A DNA stretch of 64,000 nucleotides from positions 1,984,001 through 2,048,000 of the forward strand of contig NZ_CP180210.1 in the NCBI RefSeq assembly GCF_047556435.1, given 5' to 3'. The stretch's first letter is position 1; every line of letters begins with the position of its first letter. Under the pieces are notes generated by a model, which saw nothing but the letters and a program-made list of their open reading frames with translations, ran no database searches and was not told the DNA's origin. Positions 1-8,765 of the stretch are shown in pieces. The DNA is from Alteromonas sp047556435. GTDB taxonomy: Bacteria > Pseudomonadota > Gammaproteobacteria > Enterobacterales > Alteromonadaceae. Position numbers and translations under genes: made by a program.

Positions 1-1660
1 AGGTGCCGATGACTAACGTCATAAGCGCAGCCGGAAGATACACAAAGGCAACGCGTAAAATCAGGCGAACAGGGAAGGTGAGCCAGTAAAATATTTTGCC
101 ATACCAGGTTGCAGGCTTTGCTTTTTCTTCTGAGTGAAAGACATCGGTGTGCGCCTGTTGCACGTTTTTCTGGCGGCTAGCCAGTGTTGGTATCAGTGTC
201 AGTGCGACAATCAGTGATGCTGCAAGCGCAAAAGACACCGTAAGCGCCTGATCACGGAAGAGTTGACCGGCGATGCCGTCAACGAAAACCAGCGGAACAA
301 ATACTGCCATTGTGGTGAGCGTCGAAGCCAGAATCGCGCCAGACACTTCTTTGGTTCCCAGGGCAGCCGCGGTTTTGCGATCGTATTTATCAAGCTGACG
401 CTTGCGGTGACGATCGATGTTTTCCAGTACCACAATACTGTTATCTACCAACAGTCCTACTGCTAACGCAATACCACCCAGACTCATAATATTCAGGCTG
501 ATATCGTTGCCATACATCAGATTAAAGGTGGCAATCACAGAAACAGGAATAGAAACAGAAATAATAAGGGTAGGCCAGAAGTCACGCAGAAACAGATACA
601 GCACCAGCATTGCTAACATACCGCCGATCAGCGCAGCAGATTTTACGTCGTCTATTGCTTGTTCAATAAATGTGCTTTGATCATAAACCAGAGTAAGCTG
701 ATAGTTGTCAGGCATCTCTTTACGAATGCTATCCAGAGCTTGCTTAACGCGGGCGGCGACATCGACAGCGTTGGCATCACCTTCTTTATATATCGCTATC
801 TCAGCTCCCTCAATACCGTCAAAGCGGGTAATGGCTTCACGTTCTTTGTAGGTGTTGGTGACAGTGGCGACGTCTTTAAGCTGTATATTGCGACCTTCAA
901 ATCGTCCGACATAAACATTACGGATCTGATCGAGGTTATCAAACTGATTCAGGGTTCTTACCAAGAAGGCCTGAGAGCCATCTTCGACGCGACCTCCGGC
1001 AGTATTGACGTTCTCACGTTCGAGCCGTTCAATGATGGAAGACAGCGTGATATTCAGTTGACTGGCGCGCTGCTGGTCAATAAGCACCTGGATTTCATTT
1101 TCCAGTCCGCCGCCAATTTTTACCGAGGCAACCCCTTCAATTGATTCCAGGTTTCGCTTAATTTGTTCTTCAGCATACAGACGCAGACGCTTCATCTGGT
1201 CTATTGATGCCTGCTGAGTGGCCGAATCAGCGAATCCGACCCCCATCTTTATAATCGGATCCAGGCTCGGGTTAAATCGCAACAGCCGAGGCTTTTCAAT
1301 ATCCAGGGGTAACTGCAGTACATCCAGCTTCTCTCTTACCTCCAGGCTGGCGAAGTCCATGTCCGTACCCCAGGCAAACTCCAGAACCACATCAGACTGG
1401 CCGGCACGGGATGTAGAGGTCACTGTGCGCACACCCTTGACCACGCCAATCGCTTCTTCAATCGGCTTTGATACCAGTTGCTCGACTTCAGCAGGAGCCG
1501 CGCCGGTGTAGTCAGTGCGGATAGTCAGTGTGGGATAAGACAGTTCAGGTAACAGGTTTACAGAAAGTCGTCCCAGTGACACCATTCCGAACAGCAGTAC
1601 GGCAAAGGTGAACATAGCAACGGCTACCGGCCGCTTTACGGCGATATCGACAAGTTTCAT
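1..1660 (-). CDS. RND efflux permease, AcrB/HAE family (C-terminus beyond window)
   Basis: Inner-membrane proton-driven transporter that would pair with the adaptor encoded just upstream (34-base gap). Translating the minus strand from the ATG at 1660 gives an unbroken frame of about 553 residues to the window edge. It starts MKLVDIAVKRPVAVAM, a typical RND first helix, followed by the porter-domain region and then membrane helices containing GLLVDNSIVVLEN. That is the TM4 proton-relay motif with the Asp-Asn variant common in this subfamily. The C-terminal half lies outside the window, so the substrate class cannot be judged. Family assignment is firm; multidrug export is inferred from the family. 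Confidence 0.9.
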   Translation of the reverse strand, partial: MKLVDIAVKRPVAVAMFTFAVLLFGMVSLGRLSVNLLPELSYPTLTIRTDYTGAAPAEVEQLVSKPIEEAIGVVKGVRTVTSTSRAGQSDVVLEFAWGTDMDFASLEVREKLDVLQLPLDIEKPRLLRFNPSLDPIIKMGVGFADSATQQASIDQMKRLRLYAEEQIKRNLESIEGVASVKIGGGLENEIQVLIDQQRASQLNITLSSIIERLERENVNTAGGRVEDGSQAFLVRTLNQFDNLDQIRNVYVGRFEGRNIQLKDVATVTNTYKEREAITRFDGIEGAEIAIYKEGDANAVDVAARVKQALDSIRKEMPDNYQLTLVYDQSTFIEQAIDDVKSAALIGGMLAMLVLYLFLRDFWPTLIISVSIPVSVIATFNLMYGNDISLNIMSLGGIALAVGLLVDNSIVVLENIDRHRKRQLDKYDRKTAAALGTKEVSGAILASTLTTMAVFVPLVFVDGIAGQLFRDQALTVSFALAASLIVALTLIPTLASRQKNVQQAHTDVFHSEEKAKPATWYGKIFYWLTFPVRLILRVAFVYLPAALMTLVIGT

Positions 1661-1694
1661 AGTAAATATCCTTATGAGCAGGTAAAAAACAGGC

Positions 1695-2780
1695 TTACGC
1701 CTGGCTGTTCACCACTTCCACTGGAGAGGCATCTTTCAGGTTCTGGTGCCCTGTTACCACAACGTTTTCGTTACCCTTGAGTCCTTCGATAACTTCAACC
1801 ATATCGCCCTGCTCAAATCCTGTACTGATATCGATTTTCTTGGCAACACCATTTTCAACGACAAACACACTGACGCTATTATCAATGCTGACCAGCGCTT
1901 TGCGAGGCAGCAAGGTAGCGTTATTATGAGTTGCGTAATGTAGTGACACTTCGCTGAACATACCGGCTTTAAGAACTTCATCCTGATTTGGAACACGTAA
2001 TGTGACTTTGAACGTGCCGGTTTCAGAATCAATGACCGGACTAATTCGCTCTACAAATCCTGTGACTACCTGATCATTCAGTGCGGAAACCGTGAGTGCT
2101 GCTTTCTGATCCTTCCGGATTTGTGGTAGCTCACTTTCAGGCAGATAAACAATTCCCTGCAATTCGCGTTGCTGAACAATATGGAACATACGTTCACGCT
2201 GGAAAGATTCTGTCAGGTTACCTACTTTTGCATTGCGCTCGGCGATATAGCCACTGATAGGTGCCAGGATGGTAGTTTCTTGTAAATCCAGTTCAGCCAG
2301 TTTTACTGATGCGGTAGCAGACTCATATTGTGCCGTGAGTTTCTGGAATGCATCTTCACTGACAAGCTTTTTACTGTACACGGCATTGATTTTTGCAAGC
2401 TCCTGCTCAATGCCTCGAAGGTCTGCTCTTGCTTTGGCCAGATTAAGCTCATAACGTTTCTTATCAAGCTGCGCCAGTACCTGACCTTTCTCAACGTAAT
2501 CGCCTTCTTCCACCAGGATCTCTTCAATAATCCCGGAAGCGCGGGCAACGACGAAGGCTTCTTCTTTTGCTTCCAGGATCGCAGTGGCGTTATACGTGGA
2601 AGCGATAGAGCCGCTCGAGACTGATTGCGTTTCTACCGGGATGGTTATAACCACTTCTTCTTTTGGTTTTTCTGAGGTGTCCGTAGCCTCTGCATTACCA
2701 CAGCCGGTTAGTGCTACCGACAGTCCAAGCATGCTTCCAACGAGTAATGAGTGGCGAAATGTTTTTTTAGTTATATCCAT
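1695..2780 (-). CDS. RND efflux membrane-fusion (adaptor) lipoprotein
   Basis: Periplasmic adaptor linking an RND pump to an outer-membrane channel, first gene of the pump operon. The start is placed at the ATG at 2780 (MDITKKTF), because AGGTAC lies about 9 bases upstream and it puts the signal peptide at the N-terminus; an in-frame ATG at 2819 would add 13 residues without benefit. The protein is 361 residues. A lipobox (ALTGC) shows it is a lipoprotein. A barrel-sandwich/lipoyl half follows (GIIEEILVEEGDYVEKGQVLAQLD), then a short helical hairpin, the second lipoyl half (ILAPISGYIAERNAKVGN) and beta-barrel regions. No regulator is adjacent. Confidence 0.92.
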   Translation of the reverse strand: MDITKKTFRHSLLVGSMLGLSVALTGCGNAEATDTSEKPKEEVVITIPVETQSVSSGSIASTYNATAILEAKEEAFVVARASGIIEEILVEEGDYVEKGQVLAQLDKKRYELNLAKARADLRGIEQELAKINAVYSKKLVSEDAFQKLTAQYESATASVKLAELDLQETTILAPISGYIAERNAKVGNLTESFQRERMFHIVQQRELQGIVYLPESELPQIRKDQKAALTVSALNDQVVTGFVERISPVIDSETGTFKVTLRVPNQDEVLKAGMFSEVSLHYATHNNATLLPRKALVSIDNSVSVFVVENGVAKKIDISTGFEQGDMVEVIEGLKGNENVVVTGHQNLKDASPVEVVNSQA

Positions 2781-3082
2781 GGTAAGTACCTGCACGAAAT
2801 TAAATAGTATTGTGTGCAAGACAGCATCGACTGTGCCATTTTATTAATCTTGGATTTTATCTATATAAAACAATGGCATACGTAAACTCTTAACCCTTGT
2901 GTCAGTACCGTTCAACGTACTTATTAGTGGTTTTAACTATAAGGTGGTGGTTATGACCATTGTCAGATGTGTTCGTCATTGCGCGAAGATGAGAAATGGT
3001 AGCAATAACATAGTCAGGGGGGCTGGGGGCAGGCAGAGCAGGAGAGCGCAGAACCGCCCTCCGAAATGGTCAAACTGACGAC

Positions 3083-3481
3083 TTACTGCTCAATGATTTC
3101 AAAGCTGGTAGAGATATCGACTTTACCTTGCAGCATCAGCATGACAGAACAGTATTTTTCTGCCGATAAGTCTACTGCGCGGCTAACGGCTTTTTCTGTC
3201 AGACCGTCTCCGCTCACTATGTAGTGGGCATGCAGTTTCGTGAAAACACGAGGTGGCTCCTCGGCGCGGGTAGCGTCTAGTTCACAGCGGCATTCTGCAA
3301 GAGCAAAACGGCCTTTTTTCAAAATCTCTACCACATCCACACTGGAGCAGGCACCGGCGGCAACCAATACCGATTCCATCGGAGAAATGGCGTTGCCATC
3401 CCCGTCCATAACGGTGCTGTAACCACTGTCAGTATTGCCAGTAAAACTTAAGCCGCCATCCCAGTTAACCGTTGCTTTCAT
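3083..3481 (-). CDS. OsmC/Ohr-family protein
   Basis: A 132-residue OsmC-like protein, a family of thiol-dependent peroxidases for organic hydroperoxides. The N-terminal strands (MKATVNWDGGLSFTGNTDSGYSTVMDG) and the helix PMESVLVAAGACSSVDVVEILKKG carry the first conserved Cys. The second part, KYCSVMLMLQGKVDISTSFEI, contains the second Cys. This arrangement matches the YhfA-like branch more than OsmC or Ohr proper. It lies 11 bases downstream of the CvfB-like gene and is probably co-transcribed. Peroxidase activity is inferred from the family; the physiological substrate is unknown. Confidence 0.88.
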   Translation of the reverse strand: MKATVNWDGGLSFTGNTDSGYSTVMDGDGNAISPMESVLVAAGACSSVDVVEILKKGRFALAECRCELDATRAEEPPRVFTKLHAHYIVSGDGLTEKAVSRAVDLSAEKYCSVMLMLQGKVDISTSFEIIEQ

Positions 3482-3492
3482 TGTATGTCCTT

Positions 3493-4356
3493 TTATTTCT
3501 GTTTAGTACGAGACGGAGCCAGCCGGATCGCGTCTTTTTCAATCAGTATCTGACGCTGTTTAAATAATGCTCCTAACGCCTTCTTATATGCATTTTTGCT
3601 GACACTAAAATGTTTATAAATCGCGTCTGGTTGACTTTTATCCGTTAGCGTCGAGAGGCCACCGTGAGCAATGAGATCTTCAATAATTGCCTGCTGAAGA
3701 GCGTCCCGGCCAGCCTGATCCTGGCGTTGCATGGTGATATCAATTTTGCCATCTTCGCGAACCTGCTTTACCACTGCTGGCACAGATTCCCCGATTTTTA
3801 ACGCAACCAGAGCATCGCTGTGGAAAATTAATCCCAGATATTGCTCGTTTACCAGTACTTTGTAGCCAAGTTCTGTTTTTGCATAGACCAACGCGGTCAC
3901 ATTGTCTCCGGGCTTGGCGTATGCGGACTGTTCGGGATAAAACAGGTGTAAACGTGTAGAGCCGATGAGCCTGCCTGTCGCATTATCGACAAAGGCATGC
4001 ACTACGTAATTCATACCTTCGCTTACGGGCGTGTTCTGTTGATTAGCTGGCACCAGCAGGTCATTTTCCAGGCCCCAGTCAAAAAAGGCGCCGAAATGTG
4101 TAGCGCCAACGGCACGCAGTACACGGGTGTCGTCACGCTGAATCTTCGGCGTGTCAGGCGTAGCGATCATCTGACCGCTGTTGTCCGTAAAGACAAATAC
4201 AGAGAGTTCCTGACCTTCGGTTAATCCTTCAGGCGCATTGTCCCGGGAAAGGGTGGCCTGATCGCTTTCTTCAGCGTCTCGGTGTGGTGCAAGCTGAAAC
4301 CCGAAAGGGAATTCGGCAATAACTGTAAGACGGTTTATTTTACCAACGTGTAACAT
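3493..4356 (-). CDS. CvfB/YitL-like S1-domain RNA-binding protein
   Basis: A 287-residue cytoplasmic protein of the CvfB family: tandem S1-like OB folds followed by a winged-helix domain, thought to bind RNA. Visible features are the N-terminal S1-like segment (MLHVGKINRLTVIAEFPFGFQL), the family stretch FGAFFDWGLENDLLVP near residue 90, a third OB-like segment (GYKVLVNEQYLGLIFHSD), and a C-terminal winged helix (DAIYKHFSVSKNAYKKALGALFKQ). Length fits the family. It heads the two-gene minus-strand unit with the OsmC-like gene and is divergent from pxpA. The role in gene expression is known only in a few relatives (virulence control in staphylococci), so the local function is open. Confidence 0.88.
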   Translation of the reverse strand: MLHVGKINRLTVIAEFPFGFQLAPHRDAEESDQATLSRDNAPEGLTEGQELSVFVFTDNSGQMIATPDTPKIQRDDTRVLRAVGATHFGAFFDWGLENDLLVPANQQNTPVSEGMNYVVHAFVDNATGRLIGSTRLHLFYPEQSAYAKPGDNVTALVYAKTELGYKVLVNEQYLGLIFHSDALVALKIGESVPAVVKQVREDGKIDITMQRQDQAGRDALQQAIIEDLIAHGGLSTLTDKSQPDAIYKHFSVSKNAYKKALGALFKQRQILIEKDAIRLAPSRTKQK

Positions 4357-4421
4357 GAGGAATGATTTTTAGGAAAGAACGGGTAACATGATAACGAAAT
4401 GGAGAACAGAGCTAAACCATT

Positions 4422-5195
4422 ATGATGTTAAATTGTGATTTAGGTGAAAGTTTCGGGGCATGGACCATGCCAGTGGATGAAGAAATCATGGTGTATATCG
4501 ATCAGGCGAATATTGCCTGCGGTTTTCACGCTGGCGATCCGGTGACGATGAAAAATGCTATCGCGCTGGCTATAAGCCATGATGTCACCATTGGAGCACA
4601 TCCTTCCTATCCTGATTTGCAAGGCTTTGGCCGTCGTAGTATGGCGATGAAACCGGATGAGCTTTCTGCGTGTCTGCAATACCAGATAGCGGCTATTGAT
4701 GGCCTTGCAAAAATGCAGAATTCAAAGGTCAGTTACGTCAAGCCACATGGCGCACTTTACAATGATTTGATGAAAGATGTGGCGCTGCGCCGAACTGTCA
4801 TGACAGCCGTGTATGAGGCCGGTAAAGGAGAGCTGGCATTGATGATTCAGGCGCATCCTGAACATGCCGCGTTGCGGGCACAAGCTGAAGATATTGGTAT
4901 ACCGCTGCTTTTCGAAGCGTTCTCAGACCGGCGCTATACTGATGACGGCTATTTGGTATCGCGTACTAAGCCCAATGCCGTACTAAGTGATTCTGATGCA
5001 CTGGCGCAGGCTGAAACCCTGATGGACGAGGGAGTCATTATTTCTGAGTCAGGTAAGCGCCTTGCATTGCAGGTCGATACACTGTGTGTTCACGGAGACT
5101 CACCTGGTGCCATTGCTATCGCCGAAAATATTCGTCTGGCGTTGACGCGTAGAAAACTGGGTGAAAAGCACCATTACGGTAGCAACAACGAATGA
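4422..5195 (+). CDS. pxpA: 5-oxoprolinase (ATP-hydrolysing) subunit A
   Basis: A 257-residue LamB/YcsF-family protein, one of three subunits of the prokaryotic 5-oxoprolinase that hydrolyses pyroglutamate to glutamate with ATP. Family signatures are the N-terminal NCDLGESFG, ANIACGFHAGDP around residue 32, GAHPSYPDLQGFGRR and VKPHGALYN. It overlaps pxpB by four bases (ATGA at 5192-5195), so translation is probably coupled. With pxpB and pxpC it forms a complete subunit set, which supports the assignment. The two adjacent ATGs at 4422 and 4425 are equally possible starts. Confidence 0.95.
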   Translation: MMLNCDLGESFGAWTMPVDEEIMVYIDQANIACGFHAGDPVTMKNAIALAISHDVTIGAHPSYPDLQGFGRRSMAMKPDELSACLQYQIAAIDGLAKMQNSKVSYVKPHGALYNDLMKDVALRRTVMTAVYEAGKGELALMIQAHPEHAALRAQAEDIGIPLLFEAFSDRRYTDDGYLVSRTKPNAVLSDSDALAQAETLMDEGVIISESGKRLALQVDTLCVHGDSPGAIAIAENIRLALTRRKLGEKHHYGSNNE

Positions 5196-5884
5196 TACCG
5201 TTTAATACCATCTCTGCTATTGAACCGGCCGGTATGAATGCCATCATTTTGTACTTTCATGATCTGCCTCTGCTGGAGGCCAATAAGTCCTGTCAGCGCT
5301 GGACGGCGGCACTGGATGCGGTTTCACCAGAGTGGCTGGCCGCGCTACTGCCTTCGTATGATTCTCTGGTGATAAGTTTCCATCCGGAGTTAATTGACAG
5401 TCATGGGGTGTATCGTTTCATACATGATTTAAAAACCTCTGAGCATGGCGCTAATCCGCAGGGTAGGGAGCACACGATACCGGTTTGGTATGGCGCGAAA
5501 GGTGCTGATGATTTGCACTTGGTCGGTGAACACACCGGTCTTTCATCCGAAGAAGTGATTTCTCTTCACAGTGGGAAGACATATCGGGTGTTCGCAGTAG
5601 GCTTTGCTCCGGGCTTCGCGTACCTTGGTGAGCTTGACGATAAACTGGCCTGCCCACGACTTTCATCACCCCGTCAACACGTGCCCCAGGGGGCCGTGGC
5701 CATTGCTGACAGACAAACCGCTATCTACCCGGCAGAATCACCCGGCGGCTGGCACCTGCTTGGATTGACACCAGTGCCAATGTTCAATGCAAAAGAAGCC
5801 CGTTCGTTACTTAATGTAGGGGACCTCGTGACCTATGTTCCAATTAGTGAGCAGGAGTTTAAGGAGGCACAGCATGGACGGTAA
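5192..5884 (+). CDS. pxpB: 5-oxoprolinase subunit B (KipI family)
   Basis: A 230-residue KipI-domain protein. The family hallmark GFAPGFAYLG sits near residue 137, followed by CPRLSSPRQHVPQGAVAIADRQTAIYPAESPGGWHLLG. It was once annotated as an allophanate hydrolase subunit 1 or kinase inhibitor. In a pxpA-pxpB-pxpC arrangement it is the 5-oxoprolinase B subunit. It starts inside the pxpA stop codon and its 3' end overlaps the pxpC start by 11 bases, so the three subunits are translationally coupled. Confidence 0.94.
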   Translation: MIPFNTISAIEPAGMNAIILYFHDLPLLEANKSCQRWTAALDAVSPEWLAALLPSYDSLVISFHPELIDSHGVYRFIHDLKTSEHGANPQGREHTIPVWYGAKGADDLHLVGEHTGLSSEEVISLHSGKTYRVFAVGFAPGFAYLGELDDKLACPRLSSPRQHVPQGAVAIADRQTAIYPAESPGGWHLLGLTPVPMFNAKEARSLLNVGDLVTYVPISEQEFKEAQHGR

Positions 5885-6815
5885 TGGTCTGCTTATACGA
5901 GAGCCCGGCCTGATGTGTGCGATTGTTGATGCCGGACGAGGCATACATCAGCAACGTGGTTTTTCTGAATCCGGCCCCATGGATGACGATGCCTACTTTT
6001 GGGGAAACTGGTTATGTGGTAATCCTGAGGGGACGCCAGCCATCGAATGGGTAGGCCCGGCTGAGTTTGTGGCAACCTCTGATTTACATGCAGCTGTCAC
6101 AGGACCTGGTGCTAAGGTAAGTGTTAATGGGCAAACTCACGGTCTGTGGGTAACGCTAACACTGAAAGAAGGGGATCGGCTTCGTGTCGAGCCAGACAAA
6201 ATCGGTACCCGGCATTACCTTGGTATCAGCGGTAACTGGGATGTTCCTCATATTGCGCACAGCGCGTGTACCGTCGCCAGAGAAAAACTCGGCGGTATCC
6301 ATGAAGATGGGAGTTACTGTTCTGCAGAGGATCACATTAGAGTATCCACCCATACGCCAGTGGCTGCGGCCAGAGAAGTGCCGTTATGGGTACGCCCCGA
6401 CTATTCATGTGATACCCCGATTTCCGTGGTCTCAGGCTACCAGAGCGCTTGGTTTAGTAACGTGGCGAAGCAACTGTTTTTCACCTCTTGCTATAAAATA
6501 ACCAATAAAATCGACAGAATGGGCTACCGTTTATCGGGAACGCCGGTAAAATGCGCGCGTTCTGAAATGCATTCTGAAGGCATCACGCTTGGCGCGGTAC
6601 AATGTCCGCCTGACGGACAGCCTATCATTATGATGCGTGACCGTCAGACATTGGGAGGCTATCCTAAGCTAGGTTGTGTATCACCCACTGATCTTAATCG
6701 GATAGCCCAGTCGGTACCCGGTGAGCAATTGGCATTTCAACCGCAGGATGCAGATAATGCGCGCGCATCTTATCTTTTGCGACAATCTCGGCGACGAGCG
6801 ATTACAGGTAACTAA
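5874..6815 (+). CDS. pxpC: 5-oxoprolinase subunit C (KipA family)
   Basis: A 313-residue biotin-dependent-carboxylase-like (KipA) protein. The start is placed at the ATG at 5874 because a strong AAGGAGG lies at 5861-5867, six bases upstream; an earlier in-frame ATG at 5835 lies well inside pxpB and has no such site. Family features are DAGRGIHQQRGFSESGPMDDDAYFWGN near the N-terminus and the C-terminal RDRQTLGGYPKLGCV. Together with pxpAB it converts intracellular 5-oxoproline to glutamate. The transaminase gene begins six bases beyond its stop codon. Confidence 0.94.
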   Translation: MDGNGLLIREPGLMCAIVDAGRGIHQQRGFSESGPMDDDAYFWGNWLCGNPEGTPAIEWVGPAEFVATSDLHAAVTGPGAKVSVNGQTHGLWVTLTLKEGDRLRVEPDKIGTRHYLGISGNWDVPHIAHSACTVAREKLGGIHEDGSYCSAEDHIRVSTHTPVAAAREVPLWVRPDYSCDTPISVVSGYQSAWFSNVAKQLFFTSCYKITNKIDRMGYRLSGTPVKCARSEMHSEGITLGAVQCPPDGQPIIMMRDRQTLGGYPKLGCVSPTDLNRIAQSVPGEQLAFQPQDADNARASYLLRQSRRRAITGN

Positions 6816-6820
6816 GCAAT

Positions 6821-7687
6821 ATGACCACGGCGTTTTTAAATGGTGAGTTTCTACCACTCACAGAAGCCAGGATCTCTCCAATGGACAGGGGGTTTTTATT
6901 CGGTGACGGTATCTACGAAGTCATTCCCTGCCACCAGGGTAAGCCGATAGGGTTTGAGGCGCATATGTTGCGAATGAAGGAAGGACTTACCGCCTTAGAT
7001 ATCCACTCGGGTATGGCACCCTCAGACTGGCTGGAAGTCGTATCTGCGCTACTTGAAAAGAACACATCTTTCATTCCCAGCGGCTACATCGGCTTGTATC
7101 TGCATGTAAGTCGTGGTGCTGACACCAGACGGTTTCATGCTTATCCTAAAGATATCAGCCCAACGTTGTTTGCGTTTGCGTTTGAGCTGGCACCGCCTCC
7201 TATTCCTGACATTAACAACGTACGGCCGCTGAAGGTTTCGCTGGCTGAAGATAAACGCTGGCAGCGATGCAATATCAAATCAACGTCATTGTTGGGTAAT
7301 GTGATGCATTATCAACATAGCTACCAAACTGGGTTGGATGAAACCATTCTTTATAATGCCAGGGGCGAGATCACAGAAGCGAGCTCCTGTAACGTTTTCG
7401 CCGTGATTGATGGCAAAGTGGTTACTCCGCCTTTAGATCATCAATTATTACCGGGGATAACCCGACACATCGCGCTGAAAGCGTTGTTGGAGGCAGGGAT
7501 TGAATGCCATGAACGCATCCTTACGCTGGAAGAATTGAAGCGAGCTGATGAAGTATGGTTGACCAGTGCCAGCAAAGAAATCTCGCCTGTGGTGGAGGTA
7601 GAGGGCCAGAAAGTAGCGGATGGCCGGCCTGGGAAACATTGGCTGCAAGCACTTCAGGCGTTTAATAATATTAAGTTTTCAGCCTGA
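6821..7687 (+). CDS. Class IV aminotransferase, D-amino acid transaminase-like
   Basis: A 288-residue PLP enzyme of the D-alanine/branched-chain aminotransferase fold. The N-terminal MDRGFLFGDGIYEVIP and the catalytic Lys153 in CNIKSTSLLGNVMH resemble D-amino acid transaminase, which makes D-glutamate from 2-oxoglutarate with D-alanine. EASSCNVFAV and LLPGITRHIAL are the usual PLP-phosphate-binding elements. Aminodeoxychorismate lyase or BCAT activity cannot be excluded from sequence. It follows pxpC by five bases in the same operon, which suggests a joint role in handling D- or cyclic glutamate derivatives. That link is inference. A hairpin at 7849-7878 probably ends the operon. Confidence 0.88.
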   Translation: MTTAFLNGEFLPLTEARISPMDRGFLFGDGIYEVIPCHQGKPIGFEAHMLRMKEGLTALDIHSGMAPSDWLEVVSALLEKNTSFIPSGYIGLYLHVSRGADTRRFHAYPKDISPTLFAFAFELAPPPIPDINNVRPLKVSLAEDKRWQRCNIKSTSLLGNVMHYQHSYQTGLDETILYNARGEITEASSCNVFAVIDGKVVTPPLDHQLLPGITRHIALKALLEAGIECHERILTLEELKRADEVWLTSASKEISPVVEVEGQKVADGRPGKHWLQALQAFNNIKFSA

Positions 7688-7848
7688 ATACGCGCCGCCT
7701 GTATGTGGCCTGTTGGCAGCCGCAAGTAGGGGTATAAGCGCCTATTAGTGAACGATTTATTGGGCGCTAATTTTAAAAGGCGGAAGGTTACCTCACGCAT
7801 TCACGGGTAGTTTAATTTAGTTGAAGGTCGTCACTTGTAACAATGAGC

Positions 7849-7878
7849 AAAAAAAAGCCTGCAAATGCAGGCTTTTTT
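7849..7878. terminator. Bidirectional rho-independent terminator between the pxp operon and fur
   Basis: Stem GCCTGC / GCAGGC with an AAAT loop, flanked by an A run on the left and a T run on the right, so it can act for both convergent transcripts: the transaminase from the left and fur from the right. No gene is seen in the rest of 7688-7899. Confidence 0.85.
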
Positions 7879-7899
7879 GTATCTGTGCGAGAAAAAGCC

Positions 7900-8325
7900 T
7901 TAATCGGCCTGGTCGCAATTACCATCGGTACACTCACCGTATAGATAAAGGCTGTGGTGTGTCAGCTTCATCTTATTTTGTTTAGCCACTTCTTCCTGTC
8001 GTTGCTCAATCACATTGTCTTCAAACTCGATAACTTTACCGCACTTGAGACAGACCAGGTGATCGTGATGATCTTTATGACTAATTTCGAAAACAGACTT
8101 TCCGCCTTCGAAGTGATGTCGGTTAAGAATGCCGGCATCGTCGAACTGGTTCAAAACCCGGTATACCGTAGCCAGACCAATTTCTTCACCGTGTTCAATC
8201 AGGATTTTATACACGTCCTCAGCACTGATGTGCTGGTTTTCTGGCTCCTGAAGTATTTGGAGAATTTTCAGACGCGGTAACGTGACTTTTAAGCCTGCTT
8301 TTTTTAACTCTTTATTCTGGTCCAT
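7900..8325 (-). CDS. fur: Ferric uptake regulator Fur
   Basis: A 141-residue iron-responsive transcriptional regulator. The N-terminal winged helix spans about residues 1-82 (LPRLKILQILQ, ATVYRVLNQFDDAGI). The dimerisation/metal domain carries HHDH at 86-89, the CxxC pair Cys92/Cys95 and the second pair Cys132/Cys137. Length and motifs match Fur rather than Zur or PerR. It is monocistronic, with a terminator directly downstream. In enterobacteria fur lies beside the flavodoxin gene; here a chemoreceptor gene lies between fur and fldA. I could not find an obvious Fur box in its own upstream region by eye. Confidence 0.96.
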   Translation of the reverse strand: MDQNKELKKAGLKVTLPRLKILQILQEPENQHISAEDVYKILIEHGEEIGLATVYRVLNQFDDAGILNRHHFEGGKSVFEISHKDHHDHLVCLKCGKVIEFEDNVIEQRQEEVAKQNKMKLTHHSLYLYGECTDGNCDQAD

Positions 8326-8702
8326 GGCCTACCATTTCTGTTAAGGCGTTTCGGTGATAGACGTATTATAGGTAACTCTGATTTATTTGGAAGTAAAAGC
8401 GGCCTGACGATCACCAGTTGATGGAAAATTGAACGGATCTGAGCATTTACGCGACAGGCTGGAATTATCGGCTATGGTGTAAAGATACCTTGGCCTGATG
8501 TCGATATGATAAGGATGTAAACGCATAATCACAGTGAACGCGTAATTTGTCATATAAAAGAGAACCTAAAATGTCAAATTCTGCGCAAACTTGGTTAGCA
8601 ACGTGTGGGGAAGTGCGCTCATATTGAACGATATTACGCATTTTAATACAAATTAATTCATAAACCCTTTTAATTCGATGAAATATTAGATTAACATCTT
8701 GT

Positions 8703-8729
8703 TAAACAAAAAAGGGAATACGCCGCAGC
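8703..8729 (+). promoter_or_regulatory. Candidate sigma-28 (FliA) promoter of the chemoreceptor
   Basis: TAAA at 8703-8706, exactly 15 bases, then GCCGCAGC at 8722-8729. The enterobacterial FliA consensus is TAAA-N15-GCCGATAA, so the -35 and the GCCG core fit and the last four bases do not. The start codon is about 36 bases downstream. The rest of the 440-base gap 8326-8765 shows no gene apart from a doubtful 18-codon frame. Confidence 0.45.
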
Positions 8730-8765
8730 GTTGTCTGGTGTATAAATCTCAAAGCGAGACCATGA

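Noticed and set aside
8571..8627. 18-codon frame upstream of the chemoreceptor with AGAGAACC before its ATG
   Set aside because: Too short to support, no attenuator-like structure, and about 140 bases from the gene it would have to lead.
7688..8765. Fur boxes around fur and the chemoreceptor
   Set aside because: No stretch close enough to the 19-base GATAATGATAATCATTATC consensus could be found by eye.
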